NCBI RefSeq assembly: GCF_014203595.1
Contig: NZ_JACHJK010000034.1
Location: 1 to 32,416 of the forward strand
Origin: Streptomyces echinatus
GTDB taxonomy: Bacteria; Actinomycetota; Actinomycetes; Streptomycetales; Streptomycetaceae
Direction: 5' to 3'
DNA: 32,416 bases
Shown here one piece after another: positions 1 to 8,100 of this stretch (positions within the stretch are counted from its first letter, which is position 1; each line of letters opens with the position of its first letter). The notes below the pieces were generated by a model that saw nothing but the letters and a program-made list of their open reading frames with translations, was not told the origin of the DNA and did not search any database. The position numbers and the translations under genes were made by a program.

Positions 1-190
1 ATTTCAGAATGAGCCGGTGAGTCGGTGCTGGTGCGGGTGGCCGGCAATTGCGCTTGGCGGCGGCCGAGTTCTGCGGGTGTCGGTGCCTGCCCATCCGCAA
101 CTGAGATACGAGCGCCCACCACCCGTGCCCGTTCCAACTCACCTGCTCCAAGGTCTACTTGCGACCGGCTCCGAACCCTGTTCTGAATGA

Positions 191-676
191 TCAGTAAGGG
201 GCGGTGGAAGAGAGCCAGTCCTCATTGTTTCGATGGCTGTCCAGTCCCACGGCCTCGAACTCGTCCTCGCCCAGGGTTCTCCTCGCGCCGAGCCGCCGAA
301 GAGCCTGCGAGATCGGGCTGACTGGACGCGAGAAGCGCTTCCTCGTCGGCTCATCCAGCGGCCCCAATGCCAGTGTCCCATCCACCCAGACGGCGGCTCG
401 CTGCTCGCCGACGCCCCCGAAGTACTCGGCTTCGACATAGGCGACCGGCCCTGCGGCGGACCACCGCGCGAGCAGCTCCTCGAAGCCTCCCGGCAGCCGC
501 CAGAACCCTAGAGCCCCCTTGGGGCTGCCGTCCGTGACCGAGTCAAAGAGCTCATCTGTGATCGGCAGCAGGGACAGGCCTTGGCGAAGCGGCGCCACTT
601 GCGCTTCGGGTACGCCCCGTGCCCAGCCACGGAGCAGCTCGTCGCCTGCGATCACTGCATGCAGTTCGTAACCCAT
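191..676 (-). CDS. Conserved hypothetical protein, 161 aa
   Basis: A mixed alpha/beta, soluble-looking protein with no signal peptide or membrane segment. It resembles a small uncharacterised family I associate with Streptomyces, but I cannot name a function. The frame is open to a GTG at 694, but the ATG at 676 is preferred: a strong GGAAGAGGG Shine-Dalgarno sequence lies 7 bases before it and overlaps that upstream GTG. The middle (YVEAEYFGGVGEQRAAVW) and the C-terminal part (AVGLDSHRNNEDW) look like conserved blocks. It stands alone, divergent from the GNAT-like gene at 979. Confidence 0.72.
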   Translation of the reverse strand: MGYELHAVIAGDELLRGWARGVPEAQVAPLRQGLSLLPITDELFDSVTDGSPKGALGFWRLPGGFEELLARWSAAGPVAYVEAEYFGGVGEQRAAVWVDGTLALGPLDEPTRKRFSRPVSPISQALRRLGARRTLGEDEFEAVGLDSHRNNEDWLSSTAPY

Positions 677-694
677 CCCAAGGCCCTCTTCCAC

Positions 695-978
695 TGATCG
701 GGGACCTCATCTTGCCTGCCCCGCCCCAGGCGACCCGCATACCTCCCAACCTCGAAGCCCACACTCCGCCGACGCGCTGTGGTTCCCTGCTCTCCGTCGA
801 CCCGGCGAAACTCAAGCGGGTCCCGACACCCGGTCGGGGGACGGCCCTGATCGGGATCGTGTGTGATGCCACTCAGAAGACCTGAGTTGTCGCCTTCAGT
901 TCTGATCTGAGTCCCCCGTCGCTCAGGCATCGTTGCAACGCATCGCGGTGGCGGTCCGCCTGGCCAGTGTGAGCTGAG
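695..978. other. Intergenic region, no gene seen
   Basis: Divergent spacer between the hypothetical gene and the GNAT-like gene. Open frames here have poor third-position GC bias and read as antisense extensions of the neighbours. It must hold promoters for both genes, but I could not pick out convincing -35/-10 pairs. Confidence 0.4.
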
Positions 979-1734
979 ATGCGCTACAAACGGCCCATGA
1001 GGTTGATCACGAAGCTGTTTGACGCGCACGAGTGGCCCGACGAGCAGCTGGAAGAGCTGTTCAGCGAGGGATTCCCCGAGTTCATCACCGCTGACCGGCT
1101 GGCCAAGCAGTACATCGGCCGGGTCCGGGAGTGGTTCACCGAACTCAACCTCATGCTGGTCGACGAGCGCGGCGTGCCGGTCGCCGCCGGCTGGGGGATA
1201 CCGATCCGCTGGGACGGGAAAGTGGAGACGCTGCCCTCCGGCTACACGGACGCCGCCATTCGCGCCGTTGAGCACCGCGAACAGGGCATCGAGCCGGACA
1301 CCCTGGTGATCTGCGGCGCCGTGGTCACGCCCTCCCTCAAGGGCCGCGGCCTGGCCGGGGAGACGCTCTCTGCGCTGCGGCGACTCGCCGTTGAGCAGTG
1401 TTGGCCGCGGGTGATCGCCCCAGTCCGCCCAACCTTGAAGTCGCAGTACCCGCTGGCTCCTATCGAGTCGTTCATGGGATGGACCCGCCCGGACGGCACC
1501 TCGCTCGACCCGTGGATCCGCACCCACCAACGTCTCGGCGCGCGCATCATCGCCGCCGCCCCAGCCTCGCAGACGATGACCGGCACGGTCTCCGAGTGGG
1601 AGAAGTGGACGGGTATGGCCTTCCCGGAAACGGGCGACTACGTCATCCCACAGGGTCTCAGCCTGCTCCATGTCGACAAGGCCAGCGATCACGGCATCTA
1701 CGTGGAGCCCAACGTGTGGATGCAGCACATGTGA
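979..1734 (+). CDS. GNAT-like acetyltransferase family protein, 251 aa
   Basis: The protein has a GNAT-like core around residues 100-150: a beta strand (LVICGAVVTPSLKG), then the glycine-rich turn LKGRGLAGE that resembles the acetyl-CoA pyrophosphate loop, then a helix (LSALRRLAVEQ). The substrate cannot be inferred. The C-terminal third (around FMGWTRPDGTSLDPW) looks specific to a subfamily of larger, uncharacterised actinobacterial members. The ATG at 979 follows a weak GAGCTGAG; an internal ATG at 997 has no better ribosome-binding site. The gene is monocistronic and is followed by IS debris. Confidence 0.72.
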   Translation: MRYKRPMRLITKLFDAHEWPDEQLEELFSEGFPEFITADRLAKQYIGRVREWFTELNLMLVDERGVPVAAGWGIPIRWDGKVETLPSGYTDAAIRAVEHREQGIEPDTLVICGAVVTPSLKGRGLAGETLSALRRLAVEQCWPRVIAPVRPTLKSQYPLAPIESFMGWTRPDGTSLDPWIRTHQRLGARIIAAAPASQTMTGTVSEWEKWTGMAFPETGDYVIPQGLSLLHVDKASDHGIYVEPNVWMQHM

Positions 1735-1788
1735 CGGACAGTCGCGTGTGGCCGGTTCGTGGTTGGCCGATGTCGATCTGTTGAGTGG

Positions 1789-2004
1789 TCAGGTGGCGGT
1801 CCGTTTGGGGCGTTCGATCCGGTGGCCATTCTCGAAGAAAGCGCCGGCGGAGACCAAGGGCACCAGGTGGGCGCCGGTGATCGCGCGCCATCGCGCCTGA
1901 GCGGATTCGACCAGCTCGAACACCATGCGAGCGCGGCCGCCGGGCTGCCCGCGCCTCGGGTGACCGTCGGACGGATCGAAGAAGCGACGGTCCCCAACAA
2001 GATC
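1789..2004 (-). pseudogene. C-terminal fragment of an IS256 (mutator)-type transposase
   Basis: On the minus strand this frame reads DRRFFDPSDGHPRRG, then MVFELVESAQARWRAITGAH, LVPLVSAGAFFENG and a stop at 1789. This pattern (AQxRWRAxxxxHLVxLVxAGAxFExGxxxERP) matches, from memory, the tail of actinobacterial IS256-like transposases. Upstream (higher coordinates) the frame loses coding character and no DDE residues are present, so only about 70 residues survive. No terminal inverted repeat was found. The family call rests on this tail alone. Confidence 0.5.
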
Positions 2005-2284
2005 ACTGACTCGCCGGCGTGCAGCCGACGCAGGGCGGCGAGGTCGGACCTGGAGGAAGACAAGGTGCCCGAGTTCGCCTCCCTGGCTTGGGGCGAGGCG
2101 GGCCGACCGGGCCGAGCCGGACGCTGGCGATAGACCCGCGGGCGATCGAGATGCGAGGCAGCCTGCGCAGGGCCGCCTCTCATAGCTTGAGGCAGATCAG
2201 CAGGCGTCGCACGCCGCACCCCGTCCAGGACGGCGCCGCCCTTCCCTCCCGGACGGCGAGGCCGAGAGTGCGCTGGGGCTCGTA
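2005..2284. other. Non-coding or decayed stretch
   Basis: No frame here is convincing. It probably contains the rest of the decayed transposase and the lost body of the hydrolase stub at 2285-2323. No hairpin or repeat was noticed. Confidence 0.35.
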
Positions 2285-2323
2285 TCAGAATTGCTGATCG
2301 TCCTCGAACATCAGCTGCTTCAT
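2285..2323 (-). pseudogene. 5' stub of an alpha/beta-hydrolase gene coupled to the NmrA gene
   Basis: The ATG at 2323 overlaps the stop of the NmrA-like gene (ATGA), with GGAGATGCG as ribosome-binding site, so it was the next gene in the operon. It reads MKQLMFEDDQQF and then TGA. Reading past the stop gives YEPQRTLGLA, which continues the N-terminal pattern (QFWFExLRxxG) I associate with a family of actinobacterial alpha/beta hydrolases. The stop looks like a TGG-to-TGA nonsense change. Beyond about 20 codons the resemblance disappears. The family is inferred from very few residues. Confidence 0.35.
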
Positions 2324-3159
2324 CGCATCTCCCTTTCAAGGACGGCGCGGAAGGCCCGCGCAGGACTACCGGTGAGGCGCTGCACGGTGTCGGTGACGCG
2401 GTCCTCCGCCCCTTCGGCGATGGCACGGTCCAGGCCGGCCAGCATCGCTGCGAAATCCACCGGCATCAGCGTCGCAAGCTGATCTCGCATCTGCTCGAAG
2501 GACAGACGGTGGTGGATCACCCGCCGGCCGGTGACGTCGGTGACGATGGTGGCGATGTCGTCGTAGCTGAGCGCCTCGGGGCCGGTGAGGATCAGGTCTG
2601 TGTTGGGGGCTTGCTCGTCGGTCAGAGTGCGGACGGCGACGGCCGCGATGTCCTCTGCGTCGACGAAGCCGACCCTCCCGCTTCCGGCCGCCGTCGAGAT
2701 GATGCCGTCTTCACGGATGCTCACGGCGTGGCTGTGCGCGCTGGTGAAGTTCTGCATGAACCACGAGGGGCGTAGTACCGCCCACTCTTCGAACAGCTCG
2801 GGCAGAGCCTGGTGCACCGTTCCGACCGCCGGGCCGCCCTCGGGGATGGCCGAGGAGCTCAGCAGCACCGCGCGGCGCACGCCGGTGGCGCGGGCCTGGC
2901 GGAGGAACGGCAGCATGATCGCCGCGGGGTCGGAGTCGCCCAGGGGCGGAATGAGGTAGACGCGGTCGACCTCGTCGAGGGCGGCGGCGTGGGTGGCGCT
3001 GTCGTACCAGTCGAAGGGAACCGGCTCGGCGCCGGGAACCAGGGCGGCCCGTCGGCTGGCCGCTCTGACGCGGTGGCCGGCGGCTGTCAGCTGAGCGGCG
3101 GTGCGGCTGCCGGTGGTGCCGGTGGCACCGATGACCAAGGTGGTACCGGTCGTGGTCAT
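2320..3159 (-). CDS. NmrA-like NAD(P)-binding protein (atypical SDR), 279 aa
   Basis: The N-terminus carries the dinucleotide-binding glycine motif GATGTTG at residues 11-17 and a basic stretch (RAASRR) after the second strand, suggesting NADP preference. The body (VYLIPPLGDSDPAA, LRPSWFMQNF, DAEDIAAVAVRTL) is typical of NmrA/HSCARG-like atypical SDRs, which act as NADP sensors or quinone/ketone reductases. There is no YxxxK catalytic pair. The start at 3159 overlaps the stop of the NTF2-like gene (ATGA), so the two are translationally coupled. The frame runs open further upstream, but that part is a shadow of the NTF2-like gene. It is probably controlled by the divergent TetR gene. Confidence 0.85.
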   Translation of the reverse strand: MTTTGTTLVIGATGTTGSRTAAQLTAAGHRVRAASRRAALVPGAEPVPFDWYDSATHAAALDEVDRVYLIPPLGDSDPAAIMLPFLRQARATGVRRAVLLSSSAIPEGGPAVGTVHQALPELFEEWAVLRPSWFMQNFTSAHSHAVSIREDGIISTAAGSGRVGFVDAEDIAAVAVRTLTDEQAPNTDLILTGPEALSYDDIATIVTDVTGRRVIHHRLSFEQMRDQLATLMPVDFAAMLAGLDRAIAEGAEDRVTDTVQRLTGSPARAFRAVLEREMR

Positions 3160-3581
3160 CGGCTGCTCCCTGTGAAGTCGATGCCGGGCTCCGTGACGGC
3201 GAGGGGGTTCCAGTAGTCGCGGTAGGAGGTGAGGTGCCCGTCCTGAACGGTCACCACGGCGATGTAGGTCATGTCGAAGGGAGAGCCCGTCGCCACCAGG
3301 CGGCCGACACCGCGCATCTCGACCACGACGGTCTCGGGATCGGTGGTCTGGTGGATCCGCAGGGCAGGGAAGTCGTGCAGCTCGATGTGGTCCGGGTAGT
3401 GACGCATGTAGGCGGCGATGGCCTCCTTGCCCTCCAGGCGCTCGGGCCAGCCCTCGGGGGCGAAGGGAAACTCCATGAGGCCGTCCTCGGCCCACAGGGC
3501 GACCCAGCCGGGGATGTCCCGGTCGAGGAGCAGCCGCAGGCTGTGGCGGTACAGATCCGCCGGGGAGGTCGGTGCGGACAT
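3156..3581 (-). CDS. NTF2-like / SnoaL-type protein, 141 aa
   Basis: A small cone-shaped-fold protein: N-terminal helix (YRHSLRLLLDRDIPGWVALWAEDG), then MEFPFAPEG, EGKEAIAAYM and a final strand pair (TYIAVVTVQDGHLTSYRDYWNP), all standard for the nuclear-transport-factor-2/SnoaL superfamily. Members are small-molecule isomerases, hydrolases or binding proteins; the substrate cannot be read. It is the first gene of a coupled pair with the NmrA-like gene. GGAGG (3588-3592 on the complement) lies 6 bases before the ATG. The TetR-type regulator is transcribed divergently from a promoter region holding two palindromes. Confidence 0.85.
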   Translation of the reverse strand: MSAPTSPADLYRHSLRLLLDRDIPGWVALWAEDGLMEFPFAPEGWPERLEGKEAIAAYMRHYPDHIELHDFPALRIHQTTDPETVVVEMRGVGRLVATGSPFDMTYIAVVTVQDGHLTSYRDYWNPLAVTEPGIDFTGSSR

Positions 3582-3605
3582 GGGTATCCTCCAGCTCGAT
3601 AGAAT

Positions 3606-3622
3606 GCGGACCGTGGGTCCGC
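3606..3622. promoter_or_regulatory. Palindromic operator 1, divergent NTF2/TetR promoter
   Basis: Perfect inverted repeat gcggacc-gtg-ggtccgc with 7-bp arms, lying between the divergent NTF2-like and TetR genes. The second copy is centred 26 bp away. The size and position are typical for autoregulating TetR-family proteins; the binding protein is inferred. Confidence 0.75.
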
Positions 3623-3631
3623 TTTCACGAT

Positions 3632-3647
3632 ACGGACCGCTGGTCCG
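3632..3647. promoter_or_regulatory. Palindromic operator 2, divergent NTF2/TetR promoter
   Basis: The sequence acggaccgctggtccg contains the inverted repeat cggacc-gct-ggtccg. It ends 20 bases before the TetR start codon, so occupancy should block TetR expression. It matches the site at 5309-5324 at 14 of 16 positions. Confidence 0.75.
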
Positions 3648-3667
3648 CTTTGCAATGGAGGAGCCAC

Positions 3668-4252
3668 ATGCCCGAGCGCAAGTCCCGTAAGGACGCCCTA
3701 CGCAACCGGGAGGCCGTCCTCGCGGCCGCCGACGCCCTCTTCGTCAGCTGCGAGAGCCCCGAGGACGTCACCATGGCCGACATCGCCGCAGCGGCAGGCG
3801 TCGGCAAGGGCACGCTCTTTCGGGCCTTCGGCGATCGCGCCGGGCTCCTCCGCGCGCTGTACGAGACACGGCTCGAACCGATCAGGGAGGCCGTCGAAGC
3901 CGGCCCCCCGCCGCTGGGGCCCGCCACTCCCCCGTACCAGCGCGTACCCGCCCTGCTCGACGCCGTCCTGTGCTTCAAACTCGACAACCGGCGTCTCGCG
4001 CTGGCCCTGGAGGAAAGCGGGAGCAGCAGCCCGTACCAGGCGGAGCACTACGAGCGGTGGCACCGTCTCCTCCAAAGCGTGCTGGAGCAGATCCCCGGTC
4101 TGACCGACAGCGCTTTCACCGCCCACGCCCTGCTCGCCGCCACCCGGGCCGACCTCGTCGAGCACCTGGCCGGACAAGAGCACGTGCCGCGCGAAAGGAT
4201 GCGGGCGCAACTCGCTGACTTCGTCACCGGAGTCCTGCCTTCTGCTCCGTGA
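3668..4252 (+). CDS. TetR/AcrR family transcriptional regulator, 194 aa
   Basis: The N-terminal helix-turn-helix (about residues 14-60) is clear: EAVLAAADALF, then VTMADIAAAAGVGKGTLFRAFGDRAGLL. The C-terminal ligand domain is all-helical and divergent, with no recognisable ligand class. The start is set by ggaggag (3657-3663) five bases before the ATG at 3668; the frame is open upstream, but that stretch contains the operators. It is likely a repressor of itself and the divergent NTF2-like/NmrA-like pair. A near-identical palindrome 1.6 kb away suggests it may also control the XRE/SDR pair. A strong stem-loop follows about 145 bases downstream. Confidence 0.88.
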   Translation: MPERKSRKDALRNREAVLAAADALFVSCESPEDVTMADIAAAAGVGKGTLFRAFGDRAGLLRALYETRLEPIREAVEAGPPPLGPATPPYQRVPALLDAVLCFKLDNRRLALALEESGSSSPYQAEHYERWHRLLQSVLEQIPGLTDSAFTAHALLAATRADLVEHLAGQEHVPRERMRAQLADFVTGVLPSAP

Positions 4253-4397
4253 GAGGAGGTCAGCGACGAACCCGGAGCGCGTGACAGGTCGAGTCGCCCA
4301 TCGCTCGCGGCCCAGAGTTCCGTCGCCGTGCCGACACCGCTGCGAGATCCCTCTCCCCCGACCAGTCCTTCGAGACAGCGTCGACCGTGGTCCAGGG

Positions 4398-4425
4398 CGC
4401 ACCCGTCCGGGCTCAGACGGGTGCG
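4398..4425. terminator. Stem-loop terminator between convergent TetR and XRE genes
   Basis: Perfect 10-bp GC-rich stem cgcacccgtc / gacgggtgcg with an 8-base loop. The XRE stop codon (4413-4415) sits in the loop. There is no T tract, as is usual in Streptomyces. Its place between converging genes suggests a bidirectional terminator. Confidence 0.65.
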
Positions 4426-5264
4426 TCCATCCGCTGGGTGTCCATGACCTTGAGGAGTTGCAGGTTCTGGTGGGCACTGGAACCTGGTTCGGCCGTGAAG
4501 ATCACCACCTGCTGGTCGCGGTCCGGAACGGTGAGGACATCGAAGTCCAGCTCGATCGGACCGACTTGAGGGTGTAGGAAGACCTGCCGGACATGGTGGT
4601 CGATACGGAGCTCCTGGGAGTTCCACAGCCGAGCGAAGTCCGCGCTGGTGGCGGTGAGTTCGGCGATGAGCGAGCGCAGCTCGGCGCTGTCCGGGTAATG
4701 GGTGGCGGCGACCCTCAGATAGCTGACAGCGGTGGTCATCAGGCGCTGACGATCAGTGATCCTGTAGGTGGTCGGGTCCTGATCGTGGGGGCGGAAGATA
4801 CGGCGCAGGATATTGCGGTCCGCTGTCCGCAGGGCCGAGAAATCCTCGAACAGGGCGGCGGCGAGCGGGTTCCACGCAAGCACCTGGCAGGTGTTGTCCA
4901 CCACCAGCGCGGGGGTGTCGGCGAGGCGCTTCAGAAGCGCTGCGGTGGCGGGGGCGACCTCGCGCGAAGGCAGCCGGTCACGGTTGTGCTCCACCTCGCC
5001 GGCCAGCGAGAAGAGGTGCGCACGCTCCTGATCGGACAGGCGCAGTGCACGCGCGATGCCCTGCAGGACCTGGCGTGAGGGGTGGCGCCCGCGGGCCTGC
5101 TCCAGACGGCTGTAGTGGTCCGTTGATATATGTGCGAGCTGGGCGACCTCCTCCCGCCGCAGCCCTGGAGTGCGGCGCCGCGCTCCCCGCGGCAGGCCCA
5201 CGTCCTCCGGCCGGATCTGTTCTCTCCTGCTGCGCAGGAAAGCCGCCATCGCGTGCTTGTCCAT
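4413..5264 (-). CDS. XRE-family regulator with MmyB-like ligand-binding domain, 283 aa
   Basis: The N-terminal XRE helix-turn-helix spans roughly residues 30-76 (TPGLRREEVAQLAHISTDHY, SRLEQARGRHPS). Its RTPGLRREEVAQLA signature is diagnostic of the MmyB-type group. The C-terminal half (from VVDNTCQVLAWNPLAAALF onward, about residues 120-270) is the PAS-like MmyB ligand-binding domain, which binds a fatty-acid-like ligand in the characterised relative. Such regulators often sit divergently beside SDR genes, as here with the SDR at 5414. The likely role is control of that SDR and of itself. A palindrome (5309-5324) lies 45 bases upstream of the ATG. Confidence 0.9.
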   Translation of the reverse strand: MDKHAMAAFLRSRREQIRPEDVGLPRGARRRTPGLRREEVAQLAHISTDHYSRLEQARGRHPSRQVLQGIARALRLSDQERAHLFSLAGEVEHNRDRLPSREVAPATAALLKRLADTPALVVDNTCQVLAWNPLAAALFEDFSALRTADRNILRRIFRPHDQDPTTYRITDRQRLMTTAVSYLRVAATHYPDSAELRSLIAELTATSADFARLWNSQELRIDHHVRQVFLHPQVGPIELDFDVLTVPDRDQQVVIFTAEPGSSAHQNLQLLKVMDTQRMDAPV

Positions 5265-5308
5265 GACCCCACGCTACGGCCCTGCCGCGGCATGGGCCGC
5301 ACCCAGCC

Positions 5309-5324
5309 ACGGACCGATGGTCCC
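5309..5324. promoter_or_regulatory. Third copy of the cggacc-N3-ggtccg palindrome, XRE/SDR promoter
   Basis: The sequence acggaccgatggtccc is identical at 14 of 16 positions to the TetR-promoter site at 3632-3647, with inverted repeat ggacc-gat-ggtcc. It lies between the divergent XRE and SDR genes. It could be bound by the TetR protein or by the MmyB-type XRE protein itself. Confidence 0.65.
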
Positions 5325-5413
5325 TGGATAAGCCCGAGCCGCGCACCGAGGCTGAGCAGGGGTGGCCGTCACAACGGCGGCCGCCGCCAACGACGACGAC
5401 GAAGGACATCACG

Positions 5414-6307
5414 ATGCGGATCTTTCTGACCGGTGCAAGCGGCTATCTCGGCGGGGTGCTCACCGAGCACCTGATCGCGTCCGGCCACCAGGTGAGCGCC
5501 CTCGCCCGGTCGCTGGCGGCGCGGGACCGGGTTTCCGCGTCGGGTGCGCAGGCGGTGCCGGGGAGTCTCGCGGACACGGAGACGCTGTACCTGGCTGCCG
5601 CGCAAGCGGACGCCGTCGTTCACGCGGCGGTGGATTTCAGCAATCCCGCCATGCACGAGGTGGAGCAGCCCGCGCTGGCGGCCATGCTTTCCGGCTTGAA
5701 GCCAGGTCGTCCCTTCGTCTACACCAGCACCGGTCTCGTCTACCCCGGTGGGGATGGCCTGGCAGTCGATGAGAACACCCCCGTCGAGCCCGGGAGTTCG
5801 GCCCAGCCGTACAAGGTGCTGGGCGAGCGGCAGGTGCTGGCCGCCGACGGACCGGCGGTGACGGTGATCAGGGCCGCGTTGATCTACGGACGCGGCGGCA
5901 CCGCACTGCTTCAGGGGCTGATCACGAACGCACGGGAGAGGAAGGTGACCGCCTACATCGGTGACGGCGGCAACGAGTGGGGCTCGGTCCACGTCGACGA
6001 CCTGGCCAGGCTGTATGTCGCCGCGCTGTCCCACGGCGAGCCGGGTCTTGTCGTCAACGCCGCGTCCCGGAGCCGTACCTCCATGCGGGAGATCGCCGAG
6101 GCGGTGGCTCACATCACCCAGGCCCGCGCCCTGCGGATCACACTCGAGCAGGCTCAGCAGATGATGGGGCCCCTCGCCGACGTTCTCGCCCGCTCCTCCC
6201 TGATAGATCCCTCCCGCGCCGAGCGGGTACTCGGCTGGAGGCCGGTCGAGCCGAGCCTTGCGGACGAACTGCGCACCGGATCCTACGCATCCACCACACC
6301 GGGCTGA
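5414..6307 (+). CDS. NAD-dependent epimerase/dehydratase (extended SDR), 297 aa
   Basis: The Rossmann motif GASGYLG occupies residues 7-13 and is followed by helix and strand (LIASGHQVSALAR). Later landmarks are VVHAAVDF, YTSTGLVYPGG, TVIRAALIYGRGG and SVHVDDLARLYVAAL, all typical of extended SDRs. The usual catalytic YxxxK is not correctly spaced: the region reads QPYKVLGERQ, with Tyr and Lys adjacent. Homologues I recall seem to share this, so it may be a subfamily trait rather than a defect. AAGGA lies 7 bases before the ATG. It diverges from the MmyB-type regulator and is presumably regulated by it. Confidence 0.87.
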   Translation: MRIFLTGASGYLGGVLTEHLIASGHQVSALARSLAARDRVSASGAQAVPGSLADTETLYLAAAQADAVVHAAVDFSNPAMHEVEQPALAAMLSGLKPGRPFVYTSTGLVYPGGDGLAVDENTPVEPGSSAQPYKVLGERQVLAADGPAVTVIRAALIYGRGGTALLQGLITNARERKVTAYIGDGGNEWGSVHVDDLARLYVAALSHGEPGLVVNAASRSRTSMREIAEAVAHITQARALRITLEQAQQMMGPLADVLARSSLIDPSRAERVLGWRPVEPSLADELRTGSYASTTPG

Positions 6308-6373
6308 CAGCGCAGCCAGTCTCCTTGCTCGTCCTTCCCCATGCAGAGGTGATCACCGAATCACCGGGAACTT

Positions 6374-6388
6374 CGTCGCGATGCGACG
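6374..6388. terminator. Possible weak stem-loop between SDR and esterase genes
   Basis: Inverted repeat cgtcgc-gat-gcgacg in the spacer between two converging genes. The 6-bp stem with a 3-base loop is weak. No other structure or gene was seen in 6308-6559. Confidence 0.3.
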
Positions 6389-6559
6389 GGAGCGGGGGGT
6401 GCCGGGCCCGGGACGCCGTCACAACTCATCCGGGTTGCGACGCGGCGTAGCACTGCGGCGGGCTGATCGTTGTTGCACGGTCAGCCCGGTGGTGCTGCTC
6501 GCCGGCACATACACGATCTCCGTCCGCCGTGGCACTCGGCTTCGAACGGCCCGGGCACG

Positions 6560-8059
6560 TCAGCGCAGGCCGTCCCACAGGGCTCGTAGGTGCTCGCGAG
6601 GAGCGTGGGCAAGAGTAGGCATGGAGCCGAAGTTCCGTACGGTGCGGTCATGTTCGCCGTAAGCCGGCCAGCCGGGATCGCCAGTCGTGGCGAAGGCCAC
6701 CCACGCGGCGTGCATGCTGTCCGCGAGGTGCTGCGGAGGCGTGTCGCCGAGGAGGGGGGTGAAGCCCGGGTCGGCCAGGTTGTCAAAGACGAAGGGGACG
6801 TCGACGGCATGGCACGCCCCGAGTTCTCCACCGAGGGGCAGGGGCGGCCACGCGAACTCGTAGACGAAGGCGCGGGCACCCTGGCGGGCTTGGGCCTCGG
6901 CCAGGCGCAGGGCGGGCAGGCGGTAGAACCAGTCGGTGGCGATCTCGGCGAGCAGCTCGCCCGGGGTCGCACCGGGGAACGCCGCGCGATAGGTGAGCAT
7001 CCCCTGCGGCGACAGACCGTACGCCGCTGCCCCGCGTTCCAGGAGTTCGTCGGTCACCAGCGGGGCCAGCCCGGTGGGCACGGTGAACAGCCGGAACTCG
7101 TCCCGGGTGCAGCCCACCAGCACATCGACGTCCGCGGCCGTACCGTCCGCGACCGCCTCGGCGGGTGCCCTCGGCAGGGTGGCGCGGTCGACCACCGGTT
7201 CGAAAGGCATCAGATTGAGGGCCGCCTCACCCCACAGGGCCGGGTCGGGGCGCGCGGACATGTCCGAGCGCAACTGCTGCTGGGCGGCCAGCAGCAGCTC
7301 TTGTGGCACGGCGGCGAGGTCCGGTCGCGTGGGCGGCACCCCGAGCAGGGCGGCCAGCCGGGTCCCGATCAGGGCGGCGGAGTCGGTGGACAAGGCGTGA
7401 TGGGCCGCTCCGCTCTGCAGCGCGGCGCGATGGAAGAGGCCCTTGGCCGCGGGCATGGCGAGGAGTGCGCCGATGCTCATGGCCCCGGCCGACTGGCCGA
7501 AGACGGTGACGCGGCCCGGGTCGCCGCCGAAAGAGGCGATGTTGTCGCGCACCCATTCCAGGCCGGCGATCTGGTCGAGCAGGCCGAGGTTGGCAGGGGC
7601 GGTGTCCTCGGGGCCGAGATGCAGGAACCCTTCGGCTCCCAGGCGGTAGTTCAGGGTCACCAGTACGACGCCGTCGCGGGCGAAGGCGGAGCCGTCGTAG
7701 CCGGACAGGGAACCCGATCCGTTGCTGAAGGCGCCGCCGTGGACCCAGACCATGACGGGCAGCGAAGCGCTCCCGGACGGATCCGGGGTCCAGACGTTGA
7801 GGTTGAGGAACTCTTCGCCCGGGATATCGACCTCGGGGATGAGGCGGTCCATCGGCGGGGCGTACGGGGCCTTCGGCGCCGTGGGGCCGTAGGCACCGGC
7901 GTCGCGTATCCCGTCCCATGCGTCCGGCGGGCGAGGCGGGGCGAAGCGGAGGGAGTCGGTCGGGGCGGCGGCGTAGGGGATGTTCTTGAAGCAGGTGGTG
8001 CCGTGCGGGCCGGTGATGCCGCGGACGGCACCCTGGCGGGTGACGAGGACCGGTCGCAT
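6560..8059 (-). CDS. Type-B carboxylesterase/lipase family protein, 499 aa
   Basis: Full-length alpha/beta-hydrolase of the carboxylesterase type-B family, predicted to hydrolyse carboxylic esters in the cytoplasm (no signal peptide). The oxyanion-hole motif HGGAF is at residues 107-111. The nucleophile elbow FGQSAGA gives Ser190; Glu321 (TRDEFRLF) and His417 (GACHAVDVPF) complete the triad. N-terminal landmarks include FKNIPYAAAP and EEFLNLNVWTP. AGGAG lies five bases before the ATG. The wrecked TetR gene immediately upstream may have been its repressor, which would leave the esterase unregulated (inference). Confidence 0.92.
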   Translation of the reverse strand: MRPVLVTRQGAVRGITGPHGTTCFKNIPYAAAPTDSLRFAPPRPPDAWDGIRDAGAYGPTAPKAPYAPPMDRLIPEVDIPGEEFLNLNVWTPDPSGSASLPVMVWVHGGAFSNGSGSLSGYDGSAFARDGVVLVTLNYRLGAEGFLHLGPEDTAPANLGLLDQIAGLEWVRDNIASFGGDPGRVTVFGQSAGAMSIGALLAMPAAKGLFHRAALQSGAAHHALSTDSAALIGTRLAALLGVPPTRPDLAAVPQELLLAAQQQLRSDMSARPDPALWGEAALNLMPFEPVVDRATLPRAPAEAVADGTAADVDVLVGCTRDEFRLFTVPTGLAPLVTDELLERGAAAYGLSPQGMLTYRAAFPGATPGELLAEIATDWFYRLPALRLAEAQARQGARAFVYEFAWPPLPLGGELGACHAVDVPFVFDNLADPGFTPLLGDTPPQHLADSMHAAWVAFATTGDPGWPAYGEHDRTVRNFGSMPTLAHAPREHLRALWDGLR

Positions 8060-8100
8060 GGTTGCTCCTGGGTGTGGAGGGGCGGACGGGGGGCGGGTGG

